A stretch of DNA of 64,000 nucleotides from Lewinellaceae bacterium (GCA_020636105.1 JACJYL010000001.1:248001-312000), one strand, 5' to 3'. Shown: positions 26,668 through 36,902, counted from the stretch's first letter. Notes: generated by a model not told the origin, from the sequence alone. Numbers and translations: made by a program.

Positions 26668-28344
26668 ATGTATTTTAGTACTTTAGATTACGTCGTTTTT
26701 GTCGGGTACGCATTGTTTATCGTAGCCTTAGGGTTATGGGTTTCCCGAAAAGGAGGGAAATCAGCGGAGGACTATTTTCTTGCCAGTAAATCCTTGCCCT
26801 GGTGGGCTATTGGTGCATCGTTGATCGCGGCCAACATTTCCGCTGAACAATTCATTGGCATGTCGGGATCAGGTTTTGCCATTGGACTCGCTATTGCTTC
26901 TTATGAGTGGATGGCGGCAATTACCCTGATCATAGTGGGTAAGTTTTTCCTGCCTATTTTCATCAAAAAGGGGCTGTACACTATCCCTGAATTTGTTGAA
27001 CAACGGTATGGCACCAATCTAAAAACCATTCTTGCCGTTTTCTGGATCGCCCTGTTCATTTTCGTCAATTTAACCTCGGTCCTCTATTTGGGGGCTACGG
27101 CACTGGATACGATCATTGGTGACGGCAGCGGCTCATTATTTATGACGGCCATCATCGGACTGGCGGTATTTGCAGCGGCCTATTCCCTGTGGGGAGGCCT
27201 TTCTGCAGTGGCGTGGACGGATGTGGTTCAGGTCGTCCTGCTTATCATCGGTGGATTGATTACTTCCTTTATAGCCCTTTCCCACGTAGCCCCGGACGGG
27301 AATATTTTTACCGGGTTTAAAGTGATCTATGAAGCGGTACCCGAAAAATTCTCCATGATCCTTCAGAAAGGAGAAATCATTACCCCCAACGGAAAAGATG
27401 CCTGGTGGGATCTTCCCGGCTTGGCGGTATTGCTTGGTGGTATGTGGGTGGCCAATTTATATTACTGGGGCTTTAACCAGTACATCATCCAGCGTACCTT
27501 TGCGGCCAAGAGTTTGAAAGAATCTCAAAAAGGGATCGCTTTTGCTGCCTTTTTGAAATTGATCATTCCATTGATCGTCGTTATTCCGGGAATCGTGGCT
27601 TATGTGTTGAATGCCGGACCTGATGGGGTGGTAACGGCAGATTCTGTTGATCCTTCCTTTATTGGAAAAGGAGGCAATTTCATCAATGACAATGCCGCGC
27701 CCTGGTTGATTAAATCATTTATTCCTACCGGGTTGAAAGGTTTGGTACTGGCAGCTCTTGCGGCGGCCATCGTTTCCTCCCTGGCCTCCATGCTGAATTC
27801 AACAGCAACCATTTTTACCATGGATATTTATAAGCCTTATTTTTCAAAAGGTACAGGTGAGAAAAACCTGGTAAAAGTAGGACGTATCACTGCAACCGTT
27901 GCTTTGATCATCGCTGTTATTTTGGCACCACAGTTGAAAAACCTCGGTCAGGTATTCCAATACATCCAGGAATATACAGGGATCGTAAGCCCGGGTATCC
28001 TGGCCGTATTTATGCTGGGGCTGTTCTGGAAAAAGACGACCAACAATGCTGCCATTTGGGGGGTCATTCTTTCCATCCCCATCGCGCTTTATTTCAAGGT
28101 GGCTCCGAATGAATGGTCTGACAGTGCCTTTTTCTTTGAATTACCTTTCATGAACCAGATGTTCTGGACCTGGATTCTTACTATGATCATCATGGTGGTG
28201 ATCAGTTATATTGAAAAGAAAGGAGCAGATCACGAAAAAGGAATCGAACTGTCAAAGAGTTTGTTTGCCACCAGTCCTGCCTTCAATGTAAGCGCCATTG
28301 TCATCAGTTTGATTTTGGTGGCATTGTATGCGATGTTTTGGTAG
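26668..28344 (+). CDS. Sodium:solute symporter (SSS family, SGLT-like)
   Basis: This 558-residue inner-membrane protein has about fourteen membrane segments and the SSS-family pattern. Early it has E-D-Y-F-L-A-S-K-S-L-P-W-W near 34-46, then A-A-N-I-S-A-E-Q-F-I-G-M-S-G-S-G near 53-68, which lies in the first helix of the LeuT-type core and contributes to the Na+ site. G-L-Y-T-I-P-E-F-V-E-Q-R-Y-G near 101-114 is also characteristic. The SGLT-like sequence suggests a sugar such as glucose or galactose, or another small polar solute, as substrate. It stands alone, with a terminator 40 bases after its stop. Substrate identity is not provable from sequence. Confidence 0.9.
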   Translation: MYFSTLDYVVFVGYALFIVALGLWVSRKGGKSAEDYFLASKSLPWWAIGASLIAANISAEQFIGMSGSGFAIGLAIASYEWMAAITLIIVGKFFLPIFIKKGLYTIPEFVEQRYGTNLKTILAVFWIALFIFVNLTSVLYLGATALDTIIGDGSGSLFMTAIIGLAVFAAAYSLWGGLSAVAWTDVVQVVLLIIGGLITSFIALSHVAPDGNIFTGFKVIYEAVPEKFSMILQKGEIITPNGKDAWWDLPGLAVLLGGMWVANLYYWGFNQYIIQRTFAAKSLKESQKGIAFAAFLKLIIPLIVVIPGIVAYVLNAGPDGVVTADSVDPSFIGKGGNFINDNAAPWLIKSFIPTGLKGLVLAALAAAIVSSLASMLNSTATIFTMDIYKPYFSKGTGEKNLVKVGRITATVALIIAVILAPQLKNLGQVFQYIQEYTGIVSPGILAVFMLGLFWKKTTNNAAIWGVILSIPIALYFKVAPNEWSDSAFFFELPFMNQMFWTWILTMIIMVVISYIEKKGADHEKGIELSKSLFATSPAFNVSAIVISLILVALYAMFW

Positions 28345-28382
28345 GAAAAATCTAATACCATGGATTCTTAAATGAATCAGGA

Positions 28383-28423
28383 TGCCGTCTTTCCCAATCC
28401 CGGGAAAGGCGGCTTTTTTTTTA
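28383..28423 (+). terminator. Rho-independent terminator after the symporter
   Basis: A 12-bp stem (GCCGTCTTTCCC/GGGAAAGGCGGC, one G-U pair) with a 6-base loop is followed by nine T residues. It lies 39 bases after the symporter stop codon. Confidence 0.92.
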
Positions 28424-28888
28424 ACGCTTTTAAATTTCACCGATTAATATTTTTTGTAAATGATAGGGGGCTTTGTAGGGATTGGGCATCTTTTCAATAA
28501 AAGGAGTGTTTTGGACCTTTCATCATTATCCGGCATCTGTAACAAAAAGCTTTTTTTTATCGTCCTGTTGCTGGGATTAGGAGTTTAAAAAATGGCTTTT
28601 TGAGGCTGTAATCCTTGAAACTTTCCCTTTGGTACTGGTATGTCTTACATAATCGACATTTAAGAACTTGAAAATCAACCTAATAACATGAACTTTTTGG
28701 GCTTGTTCCGGTGGTTGATCGAAAATCCGGAGTTTTTTATCTAATTGGTTGGGATCTGTCCCGGAGACGGAAGAATTTTACGAACCAAAGTAAATTTCCT
28801 CAGATGCCAATTTTATTCAGGATACCGAAATTTAGAATATCCCCTCCATAAAAAACAACAGAAGTTTTAATCATCAATACATTACGAA
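28424..28888. other. Intergenic region ahead of the export operon
   Basis: About 465 bases separate the symporter terminator from the HlyD-like gene. The promoter of the export operon should lie here, but no good TAnnTTTG/TTG pair was found. No open frame with recognisable features and no obvious repeats were seen. Confidence 0.4.
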
Positions 28889-30151
28889 ATGGAATCACCT
28901 GGCATGGATCGAAGGATCGAAAAAAAGAAATGGAGTACCCAAAGAATTTTATACCTGGCCGGAATAGCCTTATTATTCTTACTAGTCTTTTTTGTTTTTA
29001 AAAACCTCAATAAAAAAGTTTACAAACTGGATCCATCCAAAATTTCAGTAAAGAAAGTCGAAAAAGGAGATTTTCAGGATATGATCCTTATCGATGGAGA
29101 TGTGGAACCCATAAAACTTGTTTTGGTCAATACCCTGGAAGGAGGCGCTGTGGAAGATATCTTTATCGAAGACGGTGTCAGGGTAACGAAAGGTACACCG
29201 CTTTTGCGATTGAGTAACCCTTCGGTTACCCTCGGGTATATGAACCAGGAAACTGCTATTGTGGAACAGATCAATAACCTCAGGAACTTAAAACTGTCGC
29301 TTGAAAAAGATCAAAGAAATCTTGCCGAGTCACTGATCGACAGCGAAAATAATTTCCTGCAGGCCCTTCGCTCTTTCAAAACGGATTCGGCTTTGTTTGT
29401 TCAGCATGTCATTGCCGAGAATGACTTCATCAAAATCAGGGATGCTTACGATTACCGGCTTAAAAAGCGGGACTTTATGGAAATTAATGTTAAGAAAAGC
29501 GAGGAAGAGAATAGAATTCAAATAAAACAGATCAATAACTCTGTGGCCATGATGGAACAATACCTTGAACTGATCCATGAGAATATGGAAAAGATGCTGG
29601 TCAAAGCTCCGGTCAGCGGTATGTTGTCTTCTTTTGATCCCGATCTTGGCGAGTCCTTCCTGCCCAACCAAACTGTTGCAAAAATTGATGTTCAATCCGG
29701 TTTTAAAATAAACGGGCAGGTCGATGAATACTATTTAAATAAAGTACAAACAGGGCAACGTGCCCGGTTTTCATTTGATGGACAACTGGTCAACCTGAAG
29801 GTGGCAAAAGTGTTGCCGGAAGTGGTGAACAGGCGTTTCCAGATAGAATTGGAATTTGAAGGTCAGATCCCCAAAAACATTTCTATTGGTCAATCCTTGC
29901 AACTCAGGCTGGAACTATCGGATACCCGGGAATCCATAATGATCCCTCGTGGCAATTATTTCCAGTCTTCGGGAGGCCAATATGTATACGTGCTTGATGA
30001 TGAGGGAGAGGCTCACAAGCGGTATATCAAACTCGGCAGCCAGAACCCAAGCTATTATGAGGTTTTGGAAGGCCTTGAGGTTGGGGAGCGGTTCATTACC
30101 TCTTCCTATGATGAGTACAAAAATTTTGAAACCATTGTGATTAATAATTAA
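28889..30151 (+). CDS. HlyD-like periplasmic adaptor subunit of an ABC exporter
   Basis: This 420-residue membrane-fusion protein has one N-terminal membrane anchor (about residues 20-41). It is followed by the split lipoyl domain (V-N-T-L-E-G-G-A-V-E-D-I-F near 78-90, then V-K-A-P-V-S-G-M-L near 237-245) flanking a coiled-coil hairpin between about 125 and 230, and a beta-barrel domain. It should bridge an inner-membrane transporter to an outer-membrane channel. The next two genes encode the matching ATPase and permease, so a MacAB-like export system is likely. No outer-membrane TolC-type gene is adjacent. Confidence 0.88.
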   Translation: MESPGMDRRIEKKKWSTQRILYLAGIALLFLLVFFVFKNLNKKVYKLDPSKISVKKVEKGDFQDMILIDGDVEPIKLVLVNTLEGGAVEDIFIEDGVRVTKGTPLLRLSNPSVTLGYMNQETAIVEQINNLRNLKLSLEKDQRNLAESLIDSENNFLQALRSFKTDSALFVQHVIAENDFIKIRDAYDYRLKKRDFMEINVKKSEEENRIQIKQINNSVAMMEQYLELIHENMEKMLVKAPVSGMLSSFDPDLGESFLPNQTVAKIDVQSGFKINGQVDEYYLNKVQTGQRARFSFDGQLVNLKVAKVLPEVVNRRFQIELEFEGQIPKNISIGQSLQLRLELSDTRESIMIPRGNYFQSSGGQYVYVLDDEGEAHKRYIKLGSQNPSYYEVLEGLEVGERFITSSYDEYKNFETIVINN

Positions 30152-30222
30152 ACCTGTTTCTGTTTGAGATTCCAGGGGGCGATTTGTATCCCGGGCCGTC
30201 GCAGAAACCTAAAACTCGACTT

Positions 30223-30918
30223 ATGATAAAACTGGATAAACTAACCAAGGTATACCGGACGGATGAAATAGAATCCACGGCATTGAACGAAGTAACCTTC
30301 GAGATAAAAAAGGGTGAGTTCGTTTCCGTTATGGGCCCTTCAGGCTGCGGAAAATCGACTTTATTGAATGTGTTGGGGTTATTGGACAAACCCGACAGGG
30401 GGAGTTATGAATTTTTGGGCACAGAAGTGGCTGGATTCAGTGAAAAAGAACGATCTGACCTCCGCAAGAAAAACATAGGTTTTGTTTTTCAAAACTTTAA
30501 CCTGATCGATGAACTGACCGTTTTTGAAAATATTGAACTGCCGTTAATTTACAATAAAATTGGAGCTGCCGAACGTAAACAAAGGGTAAATGAATTGATT
30601 GAAAAGATCGGGATTTCCAGCAGGGCCTCGCATTTTCCCCAACAATTGTCCGGAGGGCAACAGCAGCGGGTGGCCGTGGCAAGAGCCCTGATCACCAAAC
30701 CTCCTTTGATTTTGGCAGATGAGCCCACGGGTAACCTCGATAGCAAAAATGGTAATGAAGTGATGGATTTGTTGGTCGAATTAAACCAGGAAGGGACTAC
30801 TATAATCATGGTGACTCACTCGGCACATGATGCTGGTTTTTCAACGAGGACCATCAATTTATTGGACGGTCGCATTGTACCTGGGAGCCAGAACATTGTT
30901 TCTGCTCTTCCTGCCTAG
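30223..30918 (+). CDS. ABC transporter ATP-binding protein (LolD/MacB type)
   Basis: This 231-residue ATPase shows Walker [10 protein letters not shown] near 39-47, the Q-loop Q-N-F, the signature L-S-G-G-Q-Q-Q-R near 143-150, Walker [10 protein letters not shown] near 163-171, and the H-loop V-T-H-S. This is the standard set of the LolD/MacB/FtsE subfamily. The ATG at 30223 is chosen over an in-frame TTG at 30184, because the protein then begins M-I-K-L-D-K-L-T like its relatives. It powers the permease encoded 50 bases downstream. Confidence 0.93.
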   Translation: MIKLDKLTKVYRTDEIESTALNEVTFEIKKGEFVSVMGPSGCGKSTLLNVLGLLDKPDRGSYEFLGTEVAGFSEKERSDLRKKNIGFVFQNFNLIDELTVFENIELPLIYNKIGAAERKQRVNELIEKIGISSRASHFPQQLSGGQQQRVAVARALITKPPLILADEPTGNLDSKNGNEVMDLLVELNQEGTTIIMVTHSAHDAGFSTRTINLLDGRIVPGSQNIVSALPA

Positions 30919-30968
30919 GTTTTGAACAGAGGGTACTTTCATTCTTTTCCTAACCTAAAATCATTGAA

Positions 30969-33374
30969 ATGTTTAAAAATTATCTAAAAGTGGCTTTCCG
31001 AAGCCTCAATAAGAACAGAATCTATGCTTTGATCAACATATTGGGTCTTGCATTGGGTTTAACGGTCACCATTCTTGTATTCATGTTTGTCAAGGACGAA
31101 ATGAGCTATGATAAACACTGGAGTGATGCGGATCGTATTTACAGGACAGGGATTAAGGCCAATATGATGGGGCAGAAAATGGATGCTCCGGTATCTCCAA
31201 ACCCTATGGCTGCAGCCCTCCGAAGCGAATTTGCCAACGTTGAAACAGCCACCAGGGTGCAGTCGGGAAGACAGGAAATCCTGATGCGTTACGAGCAAAA
31301 AAAAGTGTACATCCAGCACATGGCCCAGGCGGATAGTGCCTTTTTTAAAGTTTTTGATTATGAATTTGTTCATGGGAATCCGGAAACGGCATTGAAGGAA
31401 GAAAATGCCGTTGTGTTGACGGAGGAAACCGCACGGAAGTTGTTCGGAGACAAAAATGCGATGGGGGAAATTGTAAATTATGACAACCGTCGCGATTGTA
31501 TTGTAAGGGGGATTGTGAAAGCGCCTGAAGGGCATGCTCATTTTCAATTTGACATGTTTCTGGCTCAAAATGATTTCCAGAATATTTGGATCAGCAACAA
31601 TTTTTATACTTACGTGAAATTAAAAGAGGGGGCTGATTTTGGGCAGTTTCAGGAGGAAATGAAAGCCAATTTCATGAAAAAAATTGAGCCGGATGTCGAA
31701 CGCTTCCTAAAGATCACGGTGGAGGAATTTTTCAAACAGGACAATACCTTTGAATACCAGTTGCAGCCGTTGACGGATATTCATTTGTATTCTCATAAGG
31801 ACTGGGAGATACAGCAAAACGGATCCGTTACCTATGTGTATGTTTTTATTGGCATTGCTTTGCTCGTCATCCTTATCGCTGGGATCAATTTCATGAACCT
31901 TTCCACGGCACGATCCGGAAAAAGAGCCAAAGAGGTTGGTGTCAGAAAGGTAGTAGGGGCTTCCCGGCAGATGCTGATCGTACAATTTTTAACCGAGTCG
32001 GTCATCCAGGGATTTATAGCCTTACTCATTGCTTTTGGATTGGTCAGATTATTCCTTCCGGGGTTTAATAATGTCATGGAAACCGACCTTATCCTGGTGA
32101 ATGATCATTTTGGGCAAACGGTCCTTTTTTCCTTTTTGGTAACCCTGTTTTATGGATTGTTTGCCGGAAGTTACCCGGCCTTGTTCCTTTCTTCTTTTTT
32201 GCCCTCTGCCGTATTGAAGGGGGATTATACTAAAACAAAAGGCGGGGCAAACTTAAGAAAGACCCTGGTGGTCGTTCAATTTGTAGCCTCCATTATTTTG
32301 ATCATCGGCGTCATGATCATCTATAAGCAAATTTCCTATCTGCAACATAAAAATGTGGGATTTGAAGGGGAAAATGTTTTGATCGTGCCTATTCAGACAG
32401 ACCAGATGGCACAGAATTTCAGGAATTACAATGATATATTTCTAAAAAATCCCAATGTTCTCCATGTTTCCAGGGCTTCTTACTACCCGGGGGATACGCC
32501 GAATCAAAACATGTACGCCCTGGAAGGAAGCGAAGAACAGCTGCCTTTATGGAACCTTGAGGTAGATTATGATTTGTTCAATACCCTCGGAATAGAGTTG
32601 TCGGAAGGTCGGCTGTTTGATCGGGAAATGGAGGCCGATTCAGTACCTTATTTTATACTTAATGAAACGGCTGTTGAGAATTTGAACATTGAAAATCCCC
32701 TTGGCAGAAGGATGGGTGAATACATTAATCAAAACGGGGATTTGAGGTTTGGCAATGTTATAGGCATCGTGAAGGACTTTCATATCGAAGGATTCGACCA
32801 GCCCATTCGCCCGATGATCATGACGGTAAGCAACAATGTTTGGTTTGCCTCCTTTAAAATAGCGCCCGACAACAAAAATGCCACCATTGACTATATTGAA
32901 GCCGAATGGAACAAACTGGAGCCCAGTCACCCGTTTCGCTATCAGTTTTTGGATGACAAATTTGGCGCATTGCTCAGGCAGCAGGAAAATTTCGGGCGCA
33001 TGTTTTTGTTCCTGACCATTTTGGCGATAATCATTTCAGCCATGGGGCTTTACGGCCTGGCTTCTTATACGGCCGAACAACGCACAAAGGAAATAGGCAT
33101 TCGAAAAGTGTTGGGCGCTTCTGTCTGGCAAATCATGAATATGCTGACCAAAGATTTCATCAAACTGGTACTCATTGCCAATATTTTTGCCTGGCCTGTT
33201 TCATACCTCATCGCAAAGGATTGGTTAACTAATTTTTCTTACCAGATTGATATCCCGATATTACCGTTTATCCTCGCTACAGTGGTGGCGGTGGTGATAG
33301 CAGTACTTACAGTAAGTTCGCAAGCCTATCAGGCGGCTAATGCTGATCCGGTGGATGCTTTAAAATATGAGTGA
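30969..33374 (+). CDS. ABC transporter permease, MacB/FtsX family
   Basis: This 801-residue permease has the duplicated FtsX layout common in Bacteroidota: an N-terminal membrane segment near 21-41, a periplasmic MacB-like domain to about 285, and a first FtsX block (about 288-365, with K-E-V-G-V-R-K-V-V-G-A-S). Further membrane helices around 380-450 are followed by a second periplasmic domain and a second FtsX block (about 674-801, with K-E-I-G-I-R-K-V-L-G-A-S). The final D-P-V-D-A-L-K-Y-E is the family's usual end. Such systems export peptides, lipids or antibiotics; the cargo here is unknown. It ends before a strong bidirectional terminator. Confidence 0.92.
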   Translation: MFKNYLKVAFRSLNKNRIYALINILGLALGLTVTILVFMFVKDEMSYDKHWSDADRIYRTGIKANMMGQKMDAPVSPNPMAAALRSEFANVETATRVQSGRQEILMRYEQKKVYIQHMAQADSAFFKVFDYEFVHGNPETALKEENAVVLTEETARKLFGDKNAMGEIVNYDNRRDCIVRGIVKAPEGHAHFQFDMFLAQNDFQNIWISNNFYTYVKLKEGADFGQFQEEMKANFMKKIEPDVERFLKITVEEFFKQDNTFEYQLQPLTDIHLYSHKDWEIQQNGSVTYVYVFIGIALLVILIAGINFMNLSTARSGKRAKEVGVRKVVGASRQMLIVQFLTESVIQGFIALLIAFGLVRLFLPGFNNVMETDLILVNDHFGQTVLFSFLVTLFYGLFAGSYPALFLSSFLPSAVLKGDYTKTKGGANLRKTLVVVQFVASIILIIGVMIIYKQISYLQHKNVGFEGENVLIVPIQTDQMAQNFRNYNDIFLKNPNVLHVSRASYYPGDTPNQNMYALEGSEEQLPLWNLEVDYDLFNTLGIELSEGRLFDREMEADSVPYFILNETAVENLNIENPLGRRMGEYINQNGDLRFGNVIGIVKDFHIEGFDQPIRPMIMTVSNNVWFASFKIAPDNKNATIDYIEAEWNKLEPSHPFRYQFLDDKFGALLRQQENFGRMFLFLTILAIIISAMGLYGLASYTAEQRTKEIGIRKVLGASVWQIMNMLTKDFIKLVLIANIFAWPVSYLIAKDWLTNFSYQIDIPILPFILATVVAVVIAVLTVSSQAYQAANADPVDALKYE

Positions 33375-33404
33375 AGGAAATGACTTCTATGCAAGATTGA
33401 GATA

Positions 33405-33443
33405 AAAAAACCGCTTCTCAGAATAATATGGGGGCGGTTTTTT
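33405..33443. terminator. Bidirectional terminator between the export and fucosidase operons
   Basis: A perfect 10-bp inverted repeat (AAAAAACCGC/GCGGTTTTTT) with a loop of about 19 bases lies between two convergent genes. It has a T-run on either strand, so it can end both transcripts. Confidence 0.85.
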
Positions 33444-33488
33444 ATTGATCATTTCTTTATGATTATCCTTGTTGTTTTGTCAAAATAT

Positions 33489-34931
33489 TTACTCCCCCGA
33501 ATAATAAACCCTAATCCCCGAAATAACCGGACAAGCCTTTGAATCTTCAATATTCAAACGAATAGCGGTTGCCGTAATATCCGGCAAGCGTAGCATACGT
33601 TTGTAACCAATAGTCGTTTCTTTAGCAATTTCCACCCAGCCATCAGTTGTTTTGGCTTCTAAAGAAAAGGCCTTTACCCGTTGACCTAATGGGATATATT
33701 CCTGGATCAGGAATCGGTTGAAGGTCGTCTCTTTGTCAAAAAGGAGGGTTAAATTGGCTTGAATGACTTCATCTTCGGTCGCCCAATAGGTATTATCGTT
33801 TCCATCAACCGTATTGTTTCCTTTGTAGGCTGTTCCACGAACGTTGCTTGCCTCAACTTTTTGTCCTTTTGCCAAATCTACGGCAAAATCTTTTTGTAGT
33901 CTGGCCGCAAGTTTATTCAATTGTTCCACATCATTTTCATGGATCAGGCCTCTTGTGTCAACGGGAAAATTGAGTAAAAGGGAACCGTTTTGCCCGACGG
34001 AATTATAATAAATGTCGAGCAGTTCGGGCAATGATTTAACCAGGGAATCCTGCTCCGGATGATAATACCATCCCGGACGGATGGAAACATCGACTTCCGC
34101 AGGCACCCAATGGGTCCCGTTTTCCTGTCCTGGGGAATATCGGGAACTGTATTCAGGCATTCCGCCGTAAATGCTGTCACGCATCAGGTTGGACCAGGTG
34201 GTAGGGTAGGCATGGCCCTGCTCATTTCCCACCCAGCGGACGTCAGGCCCGGCATCGCTGAAAATCACTGCATTGGGCTGGAATTGCCGGACGAGTTCAT
34301 AAGTGGCCGGCCAGTCGTAATAGGTCAGTTTATCGACCCTGCGTTCTTCATTGGCGCCGCCGTAATAACCGGTTCCTCCATTGGCACCGTCAAACCACAC
34401 TTCAAATACTTCGCCGTAGTTGGTCAGCAATTCAGTCAACTGGTTCCTAAAGTAGGTGATATATTCGGGTTTCCCGTAATCGGCATGATTCCTGTCCCAG
34501 GGGGAGAGATAAACCCCGAATTTAAGGTCATAGGCCTTGCAAGCCTCGGAAAGTTCCTTCAAAACATCTCCCTGGCCATTTTTCCAGGGCGAATTTTTAA
34601 CAGAATGTTCGGTGTATTCAGAAGGCCATAGGCAAAATCCGTCATGGTGTTTGGCGGTGAGGATAATGCCTTTCAAACCTGCTGATTTGCATACTTTGGC
34701 CCATTGCATGCAATCAAGTTTCGTTGGATTGAATAACAGTGGATCCTCGCCTCCGGTCCCCCATTCCATGTTGGTGAAAGTATTCATATTAAAATGAATA
34801 AAAGCATAAAATTCCAAATGCTGCCACGCCAACTGGCGATCTGATGGGACGGGCAGTACAGGCGGCGGCGGGGGAGTGCTGCAACTGAAAAGGAGAAAGA
34901 GATAAGATAGAGATAGTAGAATTTTGTTCAT
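33489..34931 (-). CDS. Alpha-L-fucosidase (GH29), lipoprotein
   Basis: This 480-residue enzyme hydrolyses alpha-linked L-fucose. It has a lipoprotein signal peptide with the lipid-bearing Cys17 (L-F-S-C), followed by a proline-rich spacer. The GH29 barrel has the H-F-N-M-N segment at 46-50, T-A-K-H-H-D-G-F near 92-99, and the nucleophile Asp181 in V-W-F-D-G-A. A C-terminal part with W-A-T-E-D-E and a beta-rich end resembles the F5/8-type domain found in many GH29 proteins. It follows the GH20 gene by 48 bases; the pair would strip fucose and N-acetylhexosamine from glycoprotein-like or fucosylated glycans. Confidence 0.93.
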   Translation of the reverse strand: MNKILLSLSYLFLLFSCSTPPPPPVLPVPSDRQLAWQHLEFYAFIHFNMNTFTNMEWGTGGEDPLLFNPTKLDCMQWAKVCKSAGLKGIILTAKHHDGFCLWPSEYTEHSVKNSPWKNGQGDVLKELSEACKAYDLKFGVYLSPWDRNHADYGKPEYITYFRNQLTELLTNYGEVFEVWFDGANGGTGYYGGANEERRVDKLTYYDWPATYELVRQFQPNAVIFSDAGPDVRWVGNEQGHAYPTTWSNLMRDSIYGGMPEYSSRYSPGQENGTHWVPAEVDVSIRPGWYYHPEQDSLVKSLPELLDIYYNSVGQNGSLLLNFPVDTRGLIHENDVEQLNKLAARLQKDFAVDLAKGQKVEASNVRGTAYKGNNTVDGNDNTYWATEDEVIQANLTLLFDKETTFNRFLIQEYIPLGQRVKAFSLEAKTTDGWVEIAKETTIGYKRMLRLPDITATAIRLNIEDSKACPVISGIRVYYSGE

Positions 34932-34979
34932 AAAAGCAAAGCTTATTCAATCAAAAACAATAATACAATTTTAGTATAC

Positions 34980-36584
34980 TTAATTTTTCAAAGCCTCTTC
35001 TTCCTCTTTTTTCTCCTCTTGCCAGGGCACCAATTTTGAGGGGTAGTAATTGATTCCCATTATATCGAAACGTGTTTTTTGTTTTCCAAGGCGTACTTTA
35101 TACTCTTCCCAGCCCCGAATGTCTGTTGGCGACCAGCCGATCTCTGCATAACCGGGTAATCTTGGAAAGATCATATATTCAACCTCAGCCATATTCGTGA
35201 CCGTTTCACTCCATAAAGGGGCTTCGATACCGATGATATTATCTTTTCCGATCCCTTCGGCAATGGTTGCCAAATCCCAAATATAGGCACTATCCACTTC
35301 TATATAGCCGGCCCAATGTAAACCGAGTTGTGTCGTGGAATCGTATTGCATATCCAGGTAAGCTTTATGGGCAGGGGAAACGAGGACTTTCGCTCCTTGT
35401 TTTACTCCGTTTTGAGCATTCTCGACTTCTGCCCACCATTGTACCACGGTATTGGGCAATAATTTTGCGTGGGCAATTTCATCCCATCCCATTACCTTTT
35501 TACCCTGTTTTTCAACGATTTCCTGCGCTCTGTTGATGAACGGAATATAATCTTTTAAAGGAGTCACATGGGATTCGTCTCCGCCGATGTGGATGTATGC
35601 TCCCGGGGTTAAGGCCGCCAGTTCCGTGAAAACATCTTCGATAAATTTATAGGTAATTTCCTTATTCGTGCACAAAGTGCTGAAGCCCACTTTTATGCCT
35701 GTGTATAGTTCGGTAGCCTTACCGTCACAATTTAATTCAGCATAAGAAGCCAGGGCGGCATTGGTATGCCCGGGCATATCTATTTCCGGAACGATTTCTA
35801 TAAAACGATCCTGAGCGTATTTTACGAGGGCTGCATATTGATCCTGAGTGTAAAACCCACCTTCTCCGCCACCAACTTCGGTGCTTCCTCCATGGGCGGT
35901 GAGGTTTGGCCATGACTTTATTTCAATGCGCCATCCCTGGTCATCTGAAAGGTGGAGATGCAGCCTGTTCATTTTAAACATAGCCAGGTAATCGATAAAT
36001 TGTTTGACCTCATCCGGGGCAAAAAAATGACGGGCCACATCCAGCATAGCCCCTCTATAACCATAAGTGGGCTGATCCTTTATCGTACCTGAAGCCACCA
36101 GCCATGGACCGGGTTGAGTGATGTTTTTTTCAATGGCGGGAGGCAATAATTGCCGCAAGGTTTGTACGCCGTAAAATATGCCTGCGCTTGTATTCGCCAT
36201 AATGCTAATTCCTTCGGGGGTAACCTCTAATTGATAACCCTCTTCGCCAAAATCGGTTCCGTTTGAAAGATTCAAATAAATGTGCCCTTTACCAGGTTTA
36301 TCCTCTGAAGTGATTACTTTCATGTCAAGCCCTGTGGGAGGGTTGATCATGTCCGCAAGGTAGTTGCCCACCCATTGCAGTTGTTGATCAGCACTGCCTA
36401 AATAGATATCCGTTTTTGCAGTCAATTCAAAGGATAATCCGGTGGCAGTAAGCGTTAGCGGTTTAGGGATTATGTTTTCTTTGGATAAATCTTTTGGGAC
36501 AGGTTCCCTGGTGGTGCAGGAACTGATGGCGAAAAGCAATAGATTGATTAAAAGCAGAGGTAATAAAGTACGTTTTTTTGACAT
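34980..36584 (-). CDS. Beta-N-acetylhexosaminidase (GH20), lipoprotein
   Basis: This 534-residue exo-enzyme removes terminal beta-linked N-acetylglucosamine or N-acetylgalactosamine. It has a lipobox with Cys23 (A-I-S-S-C), an N-terminal GH20b domain to about 165, then the catalytic barrel with R-G-A-M-L-D-V-A-R-H-F near 177-187 and H-L-S-D-D-Q-G-W-R near 211-219. The catalytic pair Asp336-Glu337 lies in H-I-G-G-D-E-S. A second acid stretch, E-I-D-M-P-G-H, is near 267-273. It is the first gene of a two-gene unit with the GH29 fucosidase. Confidence 0.94.
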   Translation of the reverse strand: MSKKRTLLPLLLINLLLFAISSCTTREPVPKDLSKENIIPKPLTLTATGLSFELTAKTDIYLGSADQQLQWVGNYLADMINPPTGLDMKVITSEDKPGKGHIYLNLSNGTDFGEEGYQLEVTPEGISIMANTSAGIFYGVQTLRQLLPPAIEKNITQPGPWLVASGTIKDQPTYGYRGAMLDVARHFFAPDEVKQFIDYLAMFKMNRLHLHLSDDQGWRIEIKSWPNLTAHGGSTEVGGGEGGFYTQDQYAALVKYAQDRFIEIVPEIDMPGHTNAALASYAELNCDGKATELYTGIKVGFSTLCTNKEITYKFIEDVFTELAALTPGAYIHIGGDESHVTPLKDYIPFINRAQEIVEKQGKKVMGWDEIAHAKLLPNTVVQWWAEVENAQNGVKQGAKVLVSPAHKAYLDMQYDSTTQLGLHWAGYIEVDSAYIWDLATIAEGIGKDNIIGIEAPLWSETVTNMAEVEYMIFPRLPGYAEIGWSPTDIRGWEEYKVRLGKQKTRFDIMGINYYPSKLVPWQEEKKEEEEALKN

Positions 36585-36902
36585 AACTATTTGATTGTTA
36601 TAATGTTGTAATTTTTTTTAATATTTTGATGCATTTTTTAAATCGGTTGTTAATTAAAATTCCGCTCACATTGAGATAATGAATAAAAGTGGCATGATTT
36701 GCTCTCGCAGATTACGCAGATGGACGCAGAATAAAGCGTGTCGCAAAAAAACAGCAAAATTCAGCGAATCCTGCAGAATCTGTGTGAAATAAAAGGATAT
36801 TTGGGAACAATTTACGGTAAATGCTAAACTTTTTTAAGGTTATATTATTTACTTTTAGTGAAACTACTGCTGTCACAGTTCTGAAAGGAAAGAGATAACA
36901 AA
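36585..36902. other. Intergenic region between the GH20 gene and selO
   Basis: These 318 bases separate divergent genes. The left third is AT-rich and probably holds the promoter for the GH20-GH29 unit. The middle contains a repeat-like block (36701-36795). The right third precedes selO and contains TACTTTTA at about 36850, one base off the TAnnTTTG consensus but without a spaced TTG. Confidence 0.4.
36701..36795. repeat. Possible dispersed intergenic repeat of the 'CGCAGATTACGCAGAT' kind
   Basis: The block contains CTCGCAGATTACGCAGATGG and, about 70 bases on, GCAGAATCTGTGTGAAAT, so its ends are roughly inverted copies of each other (C/GCAGATT... and ...AATCTGTGTG). Sequences of this style recur between genes in many Bacteroidota genomes. 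Only one copy lies in this window, so repeat status rests on recalled family knowledge. Confidence 0.35.

Noticed and set aside
30184..30222. N-terminal extension of the ABC ATPase from a TTG
   Set aside because: The extra 13 residues are unlike the family and the ATG at 30223 gives the usual start.
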